64,000 bases of DNA from Blattamonas nauphoetae (taxonomy: Eukaryota; Preaxostyla; Oxymonadida). The notes under the pieces were generated by a model. That model saw nothing but the letters and a program-made list of their open reading frames with translations, had not been told where the DNA came from and ran no database searches. Each line of letters opens with the position of its first letter. Position 1 is the stretch's first letter. Made by a program: the position numbers and the translations under genes. The stretch lies in assembly GCA_033064195.1 (NCBI GenBank), contig JARBJD010000126.1, positions 62,001-126,000 of the forward strand, written 5' to 3'. Of the stretch, positions 44,521 to 56,291 are shown in pieces.

Positions 44521-47100
44521 GATGTCGCAAGCTCCATCCGACACATAACCAGGGCTCATCAACAGGTTGAGTGAGTCCCTGGGTCCGTGAAACACGGTCC
44601 ATGGGTTGGCCGATCTAACAAACGTAAACATCTTGTGAATCCGTTTTCTTGCAAACCGACGAACTATCTTCGTCTGATATGGACATGGAGGACAGAACTG
44701 GAATCTCAAGACAGATTATCAGTTCAACGGAAGACATTCACAGACACATTTTTTCTGACCGATTATTCTCTCGTCCGAACGATCCCAAACCAGAAGGATC
44801 AGCGCGAACAGTTTATTGATTGAAATGTAGTTCTGAACTCGAATCAAAAGTTCACCAAATACAGGGCTGGTTACTTAATAACAATTTTGTCACTGATGTC
44901 GATATCGGATTCACCATCTACAGATGTAGAGGCTGAACACAGAACGATTACTTCCAACAAACTGAAACAATATGCATTGTTTCGTTCGAACAATGAGACT
45001 AGTCGTCAAATGTTGGAGGACATCAGTCACAACATCATCAACTGTTCGCCCAAGGGATACAAACCGAACCATATCCAAATCGCGGAAGTGAAGCATCAAG
45101 TGTCCACATTTACCCGAGAATTGTGGATGGAACGGGATTATAATCGAGACTATTCCACGGAATGATTGCCCTCGATGGCATGCAAGAAAACGATTCACAA
45201 CGACAATTGGACAGCAAAGAAACCAACTTTTAGGATATCCTTGAAACATACCACAATATTTTTCGACTTGATGATCAATTATAGTTGGCGATTACTCAAG
45301 ATCCAACTACCGATTTAAGCCGCTCGTCGCCCTTTATGGTTCCTCGGAGGACAATCACATGGAGCCCAGATATGTCTCCATTTATTTTGGTACATTTGTG
45401 AGTGGATTATACGGAGTCAATTTCTATTACTGGGTGTACGCGTCGATGATCATCAGGCTGATCACCCCAACAGCTTCTGGTGTGCGGAATACATATATTG
45501 ATTCTCTCAACGCACATTATTATAAATGAAGATGGACATCTACACGAGTTCGGTTCAAGTTATCTTCATGCAGCTCTTCTTGTACGTCGCACCACAATAG
45601 GACATCAGTATCAGTAAATACGATTCCTCACGCCCATCCTGCGGCTTCTGACAGGCATCCACCATCAATGACGATCGCTACAAACGTCAAGAATGGTCTC
45701 TAGGAGCGATTGCTCTGATAGACAACGTTCCGATCCCAAAATGAATTAATCCCGATTTCAAGGTCAATGTCGGCTCATCGGACGTTCCGGATGCTACGGG
45801 TGCCGAAGATGTTCTATCACCGCCTGACAAATGGTGTGAAGTTGACTGTACAAACACCACTCTCACGTTTGGGAACCGATATCCCCACCGCTCGCAAAAT
45901 CCATTCATTCTTCCTTGAATCGACAATTAAATCTTCACCACATCATCTGGTATCATTGGCACTTGCATTCGACGAAAATTGCGAGCCGCAACACATCATG
46001 ATCAAACAACACAACAATCACGCTTCTGTCGTCCGACAAATAGTAAGAAACTGACGGCAGATGACAGATAAAGATTACAACTGATTAGGTGGTTGAGAAA
46101 TAGCAAGATTTTTACGAAGAAACATCCTCCTTGGAAGGAATGGAAATGTGAAATGAACATGCAGCAAATTGTTGAACTCCATCACAATTAGGACATCTTT
46201 CAGCATCAAAGACTCGGTAGTACTTCAATAAGATGACGGTGTCCGTATAAGAAGGTCTAATCAACTGAAATAGGATTTTATCGCCACTGAAGATCAGACA
46301 TCCATTGTTCCACAATTACTCGTGATTATTGATCAATTCCTTATCCGAAATAAGTCGTCTGCTACAACTGGACTTGGATGCAGAATTCATCAATAAGATT
46401 GAAGCACCGTATCAAGCGAATTCAACACGTTCGAGGGTCGATTGTGACATAATTCCTGGAAACAGACACAAATACATCATATTAAACTTGATTAGTTGGA
46501 GAAGACAATCTCTCCAAACCTCGAAGAACATTTGGCGGGAGCTGGACATCCATTCCAATGCGCACACCGACTCTAGTTTGACGGCGTTTCGGTGCTATAA
46601 GCTTCGCAGAGGGACACACAGTCGGTTGAACAATCCAGCAAGATCTCAACAAGAAGAACGCCAGTCTGCATGCTCTTTTCATCAAATGAAAACACGCTGA
46701 ACTGTTGGAGGGGTGGGACGTGCGTAATGATTCGCACAACGGCCCCTCAATATTCAGACGTGTGTTGGAAGAATCCAACAAGAGTCGATCAGAGAAAGAT
46801 CGCTCGAATTGTCTCACGGAGCATTGCCTCCTTTGTCGCCAGATCCATTGCATGGCGATCTTGGTGGTGAACTCTCATCCCGTCCAGCAGCGGGGCAACA
46901 TGAGAGGACACGCCTTCCAATACCGGAAAGCAAGAGGCAATTCTACTTTGTTGACGAACAACAATTATCTATCTTCGAAAGTTGCTGATTTGAAAGGATT
47001 TAGGTCAAACATTGGAAAGACCCTTCTATCGAAGTTTGAAGGAGCTGAGATACAAATGAAGAAATAGCCTTTTAGCGCTGACATTGCGGAATGGTCAGTT

Positions 47101-48360
47101 GTGAAGTTGAGTGACTACCGCAGAGAAGGATCAGCTCCTCGACCTGGACAAGTGAGTTTGTCGAATAGAAGCACAACCGCTTCAATGTCGTTGGAAGCGG
47201 AGATTCTGAGTTGCACACGCTGCCAAGCAGAGTTCGCAGTTGGAACAGGAGAAACATCAGATCAACTGAAGTTTGGAGAAACATACAAACTGACAGGAAG
47301 CTGGACAGAATCGAGTGGATTTCATGTGGAAGATGGAATCACAGTCAAAGTCCCTAACCTTCCGATCATCACAAACATGAAGATTGAGTTCTCGAATACT
47401 CTCCACACAGTGTGTTTTGTGATTCTGTGTGGAACCGGTCTGATTGTTGGAGAATCGCTGAACGTGACTCTGAACTCCTCACACTCCCTCATCGCAACAG
47501 TCACTTCGGGAATTGAAACCAAAACAACAGAACTCCAAATTGGATGACTGACGACTCTCAAACACAACCACAACGATCAAAGCGACTGAAACGGATCAAG
47601 GATGGACCATCTTCGGTGCGACGTTATCAGACTCGACTGTCTCTCTTCCTGATGATGTTATGATTTTCGCGGCTTCTGCGTCAACAGCAGATTCGACGTT
47701 GTTCTGTGGGGATCGAAAGCGACATTGCTCCTTGATTGAGGATAGATGGAAGATTGTGGAAGAGATTAGGATGTTGTCGCTATGATACTCGATCTTTCAC
47801 AACGTGACACATTCAGAACAAGTGAGAATGTTGCCTCAGCACGAAGTTGTGATTGAGTTTGGATCGACAACGACAATGGAACTGCTTGTTCTCCCTCATT
47901 CGTTGTAAGAAGTGGAAGAAGAGGGAATGTTGATGTTGTTCTCTCAGATTCGTTTCCACTGATTTTCATTCGAATGGTTGGTGGACATCTGACGATGGAG
48001 ACCAACTCACTCGCATCGACATCATCCACTCTCTCGAACTCGGACATCTCGTTGTGTTTGTGGATTAGAGGAGCGAGTGTTCTTGAACAGGCAATCACAT
48101 ACATCACGTCATCGTCTTTGACTGAACCGTATTTGGCGCTATCAACATGAAAAGCGGAAGCCCGACCATTCACACGACTTCGTTCGGTTCGAACAATCCA
48201 TAGTTGGGAAAGATATGTGAGGATGCAAAGACGAATACTCCGTTCTCCGTCCCAGCCTCTCTTCATCATCGACGAGCACGCTGAACAAGTCAGCACAAGC
48301 ATTCGATTTGACGATGAAAGGAATGAATCTGATTCCTTTCTCACTGATCCTGGAAATGTC
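47101..48360 (+). pseudogene. Decayed giant surface-protein fragment inside DIRS fossil 4
   Basis: 47101-47547 keeps a 148-codon frame with a TIG-type repeat pair (LKFGETYKLTGSW, VKVPNLPIITNMKIEFSNTL), closest to the 30100-30500 part of copy 3. Beyond that, blocks such as RWKIVEEI and VDVVLSDSFPLIFIRMVGGH correspond to GWKIVREI and VDVVLSDSPSLIFVRMVGGH of copy 3, with stops between them. It is an old fragment of a host gene lying just upstream of the complementary region of the element. Confidence 0.75.
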
Positions 48361-48790
48361 TAAAACGAAGAAAGATGGGACCGTCGGAAAGACAGAACGA
48401 AACAACGATAGCGTTATTGATTCAGAAGAATTCACATGTGAGTTGAGTTGTCTCATCACTCGTTCCGCATTGGGATATGCGAAGCCTTCGGTAGATCTCC
48501 TCGCCTCCGGTAGCGAGTTGAGTGCTCCTCACCATTTGTTTGTGAGTAGAGTTTCCCGAATGGTCATTTCACCTGGTTGGCGAAGCCACCATCGCAATCG
48601 ACTACTGCTCCGCTCCAGTCCTAATCGTCCGATAAGACTCCTCGCTCGCCAACTGCTGGTGCCAGCTTTGGAGGAAGCACGGCCGTTGACAATGTAAAAG
48701 GGGAGCAAGTGGGTAGAGTCGTGGAAGTTATCTTCTTCTCTCTTATGTTCATTATCACTTTTACACTTGATTTTAGTCCTTTTCAAAACT

Positions 48791-48867
48791 CAACCTGTTG
48801 ATGAGCCCTGGTTATGTGTCGGATGGAGCTTGCGACATCCTTTACACAAACCAGTGCTCATCAACCT
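48791..48867 (+). repeat. Internal complementary region of DIRS fossil 4
   Basis: 48791-48839 is the complement of 44521-44570. 48840-48867 is the complement of 49196-49222. The right terminal block (48840-49222) is about 380 bp, matching fossils 2 and 3. Confidence 0.82.
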
Positions 48868-49222
48868 CTTTCTCTGCCACACAGCAGTTGAAAGAGGACA
48901 TCGGTATGTCTTCAGCACTGCGGCGTTTCACTATTGTAACCTTTTGGTGGTTTTCACTTCATTAGTCATTCTGACTTCTCGGTTTCTCCAGTTTTTCTCC
49001 CCCGTTGGGGCTTTTCTGGAATTATGGGTTGATCCCACTTTTTGCTCATCAACCGCCCCCACTTGGGCAGAACCGGCTCGATGATTAACCTCTCGGGTCG
49101 GGATTTTTCTTTCAACAGATAAAACTTTTATTGTTTTGTTTGTTGATCGGCCAACCCATGGACCGTGTTTCACGGACCCAGGGACTCACTCAACCTGTTG
49201 ATGAGCACTGGTTTGTGTAAAG

Positions 49223-49898
49223 GTTGCCATCCACGATCGAGTACCGATTCGTGCACAGATGCTGGATATATCCTTCTGATGGCATCAGAACTTGATTGAG
49301 TACTGTTTCATGAACTGCTTGGGCGAGACCATTTGGAGTTGAAGGCCTGAGTGAAAAATCGATGATGAAGATGAGATTTGAGTGGATATCTTCAACATTA
49401 TCAAACGATTGAGTGAGAGGGTAGTGACATGAGACGAGTTGTGTGATAAGGCCATCCTTGGCGAGCCTGAGACGTGTGTTCGGTGGTGATAACACGACGA
49501 TGTTACAAACGAACCTCAAAGAGGCTCTCACGATTCGCTGACTTGGCAATGAAATCAATGTGATCACTGATTCAATAAAATCACTTGATGATTCAAGTTG
49601 CGATGAGGGAACGATGCGAAAGACGAATGCATTGATTTCCTTTTGAGAGACAACTCTGATCTGTTCGAGAAATGACGCTGCCTTGTCTTCCAGAGAAGAA
49701 CTTAATATATTGTTATCTTTCGCCATTTCAACTAGTGAACGGTAGATTGCTCTTCGTCGAGAAAGTGGAGCGACATAGTGTCCATCCCAATTCTGGAAAA
49801 CTGAAGACAGTTGGATCACAAATCACAAAATGAAACATACGAGAAGGGGTAGGTTCATTCATACACATCGTCATTGACTCGACTGGGTCAAACTCCAT
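49223..49898 (-). pseudogene. 'NWD...RYSIVDG' family protein, 5' segment with a 40-nt intron, cut by DIRS fossil 4
   Basis: Exon 1 is 49841-49898 (ATG at 49898, MEFDPVESMTMCMNEPTPS). A 40-nt intron follows (49801-49840, donor GTATGT, acceptor CTTCAG), then exon 2 with FQNWDGHYVAPLSRRRAIYR and a helical body (IESVITLISLPSQRIVRASL) of ARM/HEAT-like texture. It ends at HLCTNRYSIVDGN, where the DIRS element enters. I recall this N-terminal pattern and the RYSIVDG block from a large Blattamonas family of unknown function. With 44143-44520 the reading frame would be about 340 codons. The ATG chosen gives an in-frame splice. It shares a 250-bp divergent upstream region with the kinase-like gene at 50149. 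Confidence 0.72.
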
Positions 49899-50148
49899 GG
49901 TTGGTCTTGATCATCCCATTCAGTGGTGTTTTTTACACGATTTGCTTCGAGCAGTTTCAACTCGATGGGGAGAAACAAAATGAACATCAGCTTGTTGAAA
50001 ATGAGTTGGATTGATATTCACGACGTCATATTGGGAGTTTATCGGGAATTGTCTGTTGAAAATTACTTGATCTGAACCACGGGTTTTATTTTCCGACACT
50101 ATCACCCACTATCTTGGAGCTTTTTGACTCCTTTATCTCATTGTGTAG
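49899..50148. promoter_or_regulatory. Divergent intergenic region (probable bidirectional promoter)
   Basis: 250 bp separate two head-to-head start codons (49898 minus, 50149 plus). Both promoters must lie here. I see no certain core-promoter motif. Confidence 0.45.
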
Positions 50149-53100
50149 ATGGGTCAAACTGAAAGCAAGCCGAGCGATTGTTTGTTTCTCGTTCTCTCTT
50201 CTGTTCTCAGATATCTTCGTCCGTGAACTTGGCAAAGGTGAAGTGTCAAAAAGGACTTTGTACCAACATAAAAATACATCCAAACTGTATTTGTGGAAAA
50301 CTATCCCCAATCATGCCAGTGAACAATACCACTCTCAAGCACAAACAGAGATTGATGCATACAAATCAACCAATCACCCATATGTGCTTGGGTACTTCAG
50401 TTCATTCGAGTACAAGACTGGATTTGTCATTGTAACAGATTATTGTGAGGGAGGAGACCTTCAGAATCTCGTCAGAACCATTACTAGGCAACAGTTGCAG
50501 ATACCTGAACCTGTCTGTCAACCATCCCTTCATTTTTTTCAGGATATCTGGAAATACAGCTTTGGAATGCTTCTTGGTCTGGATTATATCCACAAAAAAA
50601 GAATGACTCATCTGAATTTTCAGCCAAAGAATATCTTTCTTCAAAAGAAATCCATCCGCATCGGTGTGCATCATTTCTGGTTAACATCTCACAGGAGACT
50701 TTGGAGCAAAACAAGATGTTGTGTCGACATTTGCAGGAATCCAATCCGATGATTCTAGTCTGATTTTCAGCTCTCCACAGAGACTCGTCTATGATCCCAA
50801 AGCAAAATCAACATTATTTGATCTTCGAGATGATATTTGGAGTTTCGGAGTTACTATTTTCTATCTCCAGACAGGGAAATTTCCTGCGAAGAACACTATC
50901 ACACATCTCGTAACACAACGGTCAGAGGTCGCGAAACTAGACATCTCGTCAGAGGAAATGCGTGAATTTGTGCATCTCGTCTTAGATACAGTATTTTTTC
51001 TCCCTGTCCTCAGTTTTCTCTCAGAATGCAGCTACCCGTCCGACCGTGCAGGACCTCCTCATGCTCCCCCACTTTTCCGAGCTATTCATTGAAGCCGACC
51101 CTCAACTATCTCCCTTCATCAAAGACAGTCCACTTCTTGCTGATCCTTTCCAACAAGCACCGACATCGTCCATTCTCCGACCACCGTTCCGAGATCTCGC
51201 GAGGTTGCTCACAGCAACCTCAACACTCAAATCCGAGGGACTAGTGCCCCTCCAATATCTTCTTTACTCGCTCGTGCATCTCGTCCGCACCAACCCATTC
51301 AATTTATTACGGGCGATTCAGGATCTTGTGGAAGATGAGCAAACCAACGTGTTCTCAGCATTCGTGACCTATCTCGCCCCTCCCTTCGATCTCCACCACA
51401 TCGACAGCATAACCTCCATCCTCGTCGACATATCCCTCTTCTTGGCGTCTGCCATGCCGTTTATTGCCCCGCCTACGTTCAACGTGTCCATCCAGACGAG
51501 AAAGAGGTGGGAACTGCACAGAACGCATGTCATGTTTGGAATGCCGCTGTTCCTGCCATCGGTCAGACGCGAGCAGATCACGATGACACACCCAGCCACA
51601 CACCCCTTCACCGTCGACGCGATCATCCCACATTTCTTCTCCTTCCATCCGTACACGACATTCTGCTCCCATCCGACCATCGCAGAGTGTTTTCCTCATT
51701 CCTACGTGGCTGACCTTTCCGACATCACCCTCTTCACACACGCTGTCCAGAACATCCTTCCTCTCCAACGGCAGTTCTCCACGAGCGTGACCCCAACCTT
51801 CGACGGTCTCCTATTTCAGCACCCCTCGCTCCCCTCTCCGTTCTCCGTGTTTGTCGCTCGGATCTCTCAAACACTCACAACGTACACGGAGCTTGTCACC
51901 GATTTGGTCAACTTCTTCACCACTCCGCAGAAAGACTCGTCAGACTCGATCCATCCACTCCCGTCGAGAAAGCTGAAAGACAGTCACCTTCACATCTTCT
52001 CTCTTCTCCCCTCGCTGCCTCTCTCGCAGTTCATCACCACAGTCGTCCAGTGTCGTCTTGTGGATCTCATCACAACCATCCTGAAGAAAGGCAACTCAAC
52101 GTGGATGCGACAGCACGTCTCCTTCTTCGGTGGCGCACTTGCTGTGATTGACGCTTTCCTCACCAAACTCACTCAGCCTCTGCCCCAACCAACACCACAC
52201 GACTCGCTCAATACTCTCACCCAAATCCTCCAGCCACTCTTCACCGCACTCAACTCCTTCCCGATTGGGTTCTCTCATCCCGCGCAGGGGATGACTTCCG
52301 AGCTCGAAAAAGCCAACCACGCACGACTGTCGAAGGTGATCGCTCTGACCGTGATCTCGCTTCTTCTCCGATGCGACACAGCGATTGTCCAGATCACGTC
52401 TCGCATCCCAAACATGCTCACAACGACCACAGTCACTCTTACTCAGGAGAGGAAGAACGGACTCCAGAGACTCACCCACGAGTTCACAAAAGGCGAGGCA
52501 GAAGCGACTGACACGGCCGTTCTCGACGACCACTTCAACCCGCGCGACGATGACTACCCGTGGCGGCTGACCAACACGTCGCTCCTCTCCACCGCACTCG
52601 GGATGCCACTCGCTGTCCAGTTGGCTGGAATGAGGGTGGACGGTCTTTTGGGCATCCGGAATCCTGTCAAGGAGGGCCAGATTGTGTTGAGTGTGGTGCG
52701 ATGGATGGAGGGAGCGATTGTTTGGAGAGATCGGCGAAAGACAGTCGAATGGAACGAGCAGTTCCAAACAGGACTTTCATCGCTGACTCGGACAGAACAG
52801 GACGAGTACGCAGCCATGCTCCATCAACTCCTGACGAGCTTTGCGTCATCGATGAGTTCGTTGAGCGATGAGCAGCTGGTGCAGGTGTGGGGAGAGGGAG
52901 TCGGGCAGAGTGTGGAGTCTCTGGTTGTCCTTCTGGTCGCCTCCCTCTTCCACACCCTCCCTCATTCTCTCCCCCCAACTTGGCCGTCCATCCTTGGAAG
53001 CGGCCTCAGTGCTCCCTCTCCCTCTCCGATCTTCACAGCCTCCACTCCGATTCAACCAGCCCAGCTTCTTCCTCCACACCTTCCCCCGTCGCCACAACAC

Positions 53101-55075
53101 TTCCCTCCTCAAAACCACGTCTCCCCTTCCGTCACTCCAACTGCTCCTCCTGGCCCAGCGGCCATTCAGCCGGTGCCATCTGGTAACTCCAAACATCCTC
53201 TGATTCATCAATTGCCAATCCCGAAAACAAAAAATCCGAATTTGAATCCAAACAGGTTCGCATTGGCTCAGCAAAAAAGCGGAGGACATCAGCAATCAGC
53301 CTCTCTGCCTGCTGGCATTCCTCCAGTCCGAACCCAATCCCTTCCATACCCTCTCAACCAACCACCAAATCCATCCCTCCCACCCCCTCCGACGATTCAT
53401 CAAGTCAGTCACGCTCAGCCGCGCTTCTCCAATCCCTTCCCTCACCCTCAAATGCACCCTCCACCAACCATCATCAACCCCGCTCCCCAAATGCCCAGTC
53501 CATCTCATCCTCCTCCTTCCACTCACCCCTCGCCCGTCTCTAACTTCTCCAGCCAGCCTCTGCCACCCATCCAGCCTGTCGTTGCCTGTGCCCCCCCTCC
53601 GACCCCGCACACAGCACCCAGCTCTCCCACCTTCCAGCCAAACCGAACATCGTTTGGTTTGCCTCCTCCAGCTCCCTTCTCGCCTTTCAATCAGAGCACG
53701 TACTCCCCCATTGCACCATCGCCACTCTCGTCGAATCGGATCACTCTCCCAGCCTCTCTCCTATCTTCAATCCTCGTTCCTTTCTTCACCAATCTTCTCC
53801 CGATCCTCTCAACTGTCTCCAACTCACCTGTGACCGCATCAGCCATCCAGCCACTCTTCGCCTTCCTCTCCAACGCTGCCTCCGTCCTCCTCCGCTCCCT
53901 CTCCTCCATCACTCCCAAATCTCTCTCCACTGAAGCTGTCCGAATCATGTACGAGTCACTTGCTGCCATCACGGCTCTCATTCGATCCATCATCACACCA
54001 ACCAGCACTCAGCCCTCCTCCACTCCCCTCTTCGCTGTCTACCTCACAACCCTTCTGAATGACCTGATCTCTCTCGACCGGACAACAGATAATCTCTTCG
54101 GTATGTCTTTCTTCTCCTTCATCCTCCCTTCTTCATCCTTCTCCTTCATCCTTCCTTCTTCATCCTTCCTTCTCAGCCGCTTGGTCGGAGATCTCCACCT
54201 TCCCTCCACTCTGCCCCCTCGGAAGGCATATGGATCAGTTCACGCTGAACATAAGCAACACAACTCGATTCGCGAACTGCTTCGCCACTCCGCTTGCCAC
54301 CCTCTCCAGCGCTGTCCATCTGATGCAGCAGATATTCAAGACAACCCTCTTCTCCGATGTCAGACCCACAATAATGATGCCAACAGACAACTTCCTCTCC
54401 AAAATCATGGATCTGACGGCAAAGATCAACGACCAGTGTGTGTCGCACCTGAATTCACTCAAAGTGACATACCCGAAGCACCCCGCCCACTTCTCCCCTT
54501 TCATCCCAACTGAGTTTCATGACTCTGTTCTGGAGAGTCGATGGCAGTTCCTTCGGATTCTGTCGTTCAGCACGATCGCTGCGGCACATCACTCCAAACT
54601 CGCCCTCATCGGACACGGACGAGCAAGCAATGTGGTGAACACTCTGTCGAAAGCGAGCATTCTGTTTGGGTCCACAGAAGTGGGCGTTCAGAACGAGACA
54701 ATCACAATCCTCGAATCGCTCTGCAGCGACAAGGCAAACGATGCCGGTCTCGTTGGAGTTGTGCTTCGACAGAACATGTTCGATTCGGGTTTGTTGAAAC
54801 AAATCGCAGACGCTCTCCAAACGTGTGCTCTCTCCTCTATTCACTCAATCTGCCCCATCTTTCTCAGCACCTTCCCTGTTCATTCATACACCACTCTTCT
54901 TCAGTTTCTGATTGTTTTGATGGATCGTCGCTTCACGGATCCCAAATACTTCGCGACCCTCCTCCCATATTCCACAGTCAAGCAGTTCCACACGAGGTAC
55001 CCAGCCCCCCACACACCACCTGCCACACGTGGACTCATCGAAACATTAGAGAGGCTCTACTCTGGGTATGTGTAA
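50149..55075 (+). CDS. Protein-kinase-like protein with long helical and Pro-rich C-terminal region (six exons, 1,574 aa)
   Basis: Start MGQTESKPSD fits an N-myristoylation signal (Gly2, Ser6). Introns: 50180-50210, 50513-50542, 50664-50694, 50991-51024 and 54101-54176; all phases join. The kinase domain (residues 11-270) has the Gly loop ELGKGEVSK, Lys40, the candidate helix-C Glu57 and DFG (Asp153). The HRD motif is HLN (134-136), so the catalytic Asp is replaced and activity is doubtful. DDIWSFGV and ATRPTVQDLL mark the C-lobe. Residues 270-900 and 1150-1574 look all-helical (HEAT/ARM-like). About 915-1135 is Pro/Ser-rich. The fifth intron is longer (76 nt) and built of TTCTTCATCCTTCC repeats. 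Probably a membrane-associated pseudokinase scaffold; partner unknown. The C-terminus LYSGYV could hide one more splice, since GTATGT overlaps its last codons. Confidence 0.8.
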
Positions 55076-55267
55076 CTGTCAGAGTCCTTTATTCTTTCGA
55101 TGATGTAAGAAGCTTTTTTTTCTCGTTATATTGAGGTTATGTAACATTACCCCAACTTTCAAGCTACAACTCACTCAATATTTAAAAATAGTGGAATTAT
55201 AGAGTCATTAATCATTTTTAATCACTGTTTCTCCGGCTTGAAAAAAAAAGTTTTGTGTCTGATGATT

Positions 55268-56013
55268 CTATTGGGCCTGAAGAAAATCCAAAAGCTTCTT
55301 GAGAGCCCGAGATCTGTGTGAGCAGGCATGCTTCTGTTCTGGTGTCATTTCTCCAAATCTGATGAAAAAATGTGGAAGAATTCTTCAAAGATCCACACGT
55401 CATTTTTGATTCGTCCTCTTCAAAGACAGGATCCCATCCAAACGATCCACCACGTGGCCGAACAATGTGTCCCTGAAGTGAACAATCAAGTGATATAAAA
55501 AAGAGAGAAGCACAGACTGCGACAGTGCCCACAAATGACTGCGGCGGGTTGATCCCATCAATAAATCCAAATGAACACATCGCATACGCAGATCTGTCCT
55601 CAAACCCATCCAACATTTTGTTCAATCCCTCGTGTCCGAGCTTTTCCAGGAACCATTTTCTGAAACACTTGAAAAGATGGGAAATAAGGCAGACATGTAC
55701 ACTCCTGGCAAACCGCCCATTGCATTGAAGCATAGGCACGTATCTTCTACAAGAACCGGCTGTTTCACCTTTTCGTAAGCGAGTCTGACCTTCTCCAAAA
55801 CAACGTCGCCTGGCTCTCCCTGTAATTCGGGTACTGCCCGTATGAGAGCAAAACGACAAGAATCAAACAGTCAATTGCAATTTGCTGGATGTCGTACTGA
55901 GTAGATGCACACATATCTCGAACTTCTCGAAGTTTGTTGGAATTACTATTCGAAGGGAAAAACGAGATGAATGCAAACCCAGTACAAAAATATATCGTCT
56001 TCTTTTGATTCAT
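55268..56013 (-). CDS. ITPA: Inosine triphosphate pyrophosphatase (ITPA/HAM1 family), six exons, 185 aa
   Basis: Hydrolyses ITP, dITP and XTP to the monophosphates and so keeps deaminated purines out of nucleic acids. Exons (minus strand): 56013-55979, 55945-55869, 55833-55695, 55659-55518, 55472-55399 and 55358-55268, separated by introns of 33, 35, 35, 45 and 40 nt. Every junction restores family sequence: the TGNSNK nucleotide-binding start (11-16), [59 protein letters not shown] and the terminal SHRSRAL. Length is normal for the family (about 190). It converges on the kinase-like gene (3' ends 190 bp apart) and is divergent from the gene at 56292. No key residue seems missing. Confidence 0.93.
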
Positions 56014-56291
56014 TATCCTTATTCAGACAATAACAGTGAGAGAATGGAGATTGAACAACAAAGATGGTTTGATCTTTCACAGAGATGAATACGACAATCT
56101 TCGTTTTGTTTATGCCCCAAATAATCTGTCTTTTTCGAGGTTGTGTAAAATTATGATGGTAAACTCACACTTTAAACGATGTCTTGTTGTTCATTTGATC
56201 CAATAAGATCAAGCCCCTTTCACCCTCCATCTTCCTTTCCTTTGTATTATTCCTCTTTTTTTACTCGATCTGTGGGCTACTTATTCTGTAA
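56014..56291. promoter_or_regulatory. Divergent intergenic region between ITPA and the 15-exon gene
   Basis: 278 bp between two start codons on opposite strands, AT-rich with T-runs. It must contain both promoters. No specific element is identified. Confidence 0.4.

Larger units (their letters stand above)
44521..49222 (+). mobile_element. DIRS-like element, fossil 4, carrying a host gene fragment
   Basis: Left end GATGTCGCAAGCTCCATCCG, right end ...CACTGGTTTGTGTAAAG. Ends share an inverted core (about 55 identical bases including GGGTCCGTGAAACACGGTCC, a hairpin). The complementary region at 48791-48867 joins both end complements. There is no target duplication: host bases join as a continuous reading frame. 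The interior has no recognisable RT or recombinase but includes a decayed piece of the giant surface-protein family at 47101-48360. It is broken or non-autonomous. The precise ends and intact flanking frame suggest recent insertion. Confidence 0.72.

Noticed and set aside
52096-52767. Minus-strand 223-codon frame opposite the kinase-like gene
   Set aside because: It lies fully inside a long continuous plus-strand exon with better family-like texture and is a shadow frame.
55062-55075. Possible extra intron donor (GTATGT) at the end of the kinase-like gene
   Set aside because: No convincing acceptor followed by open frame was found downstream before the convergent ITPA gene, so the stop at 55075 was kept.
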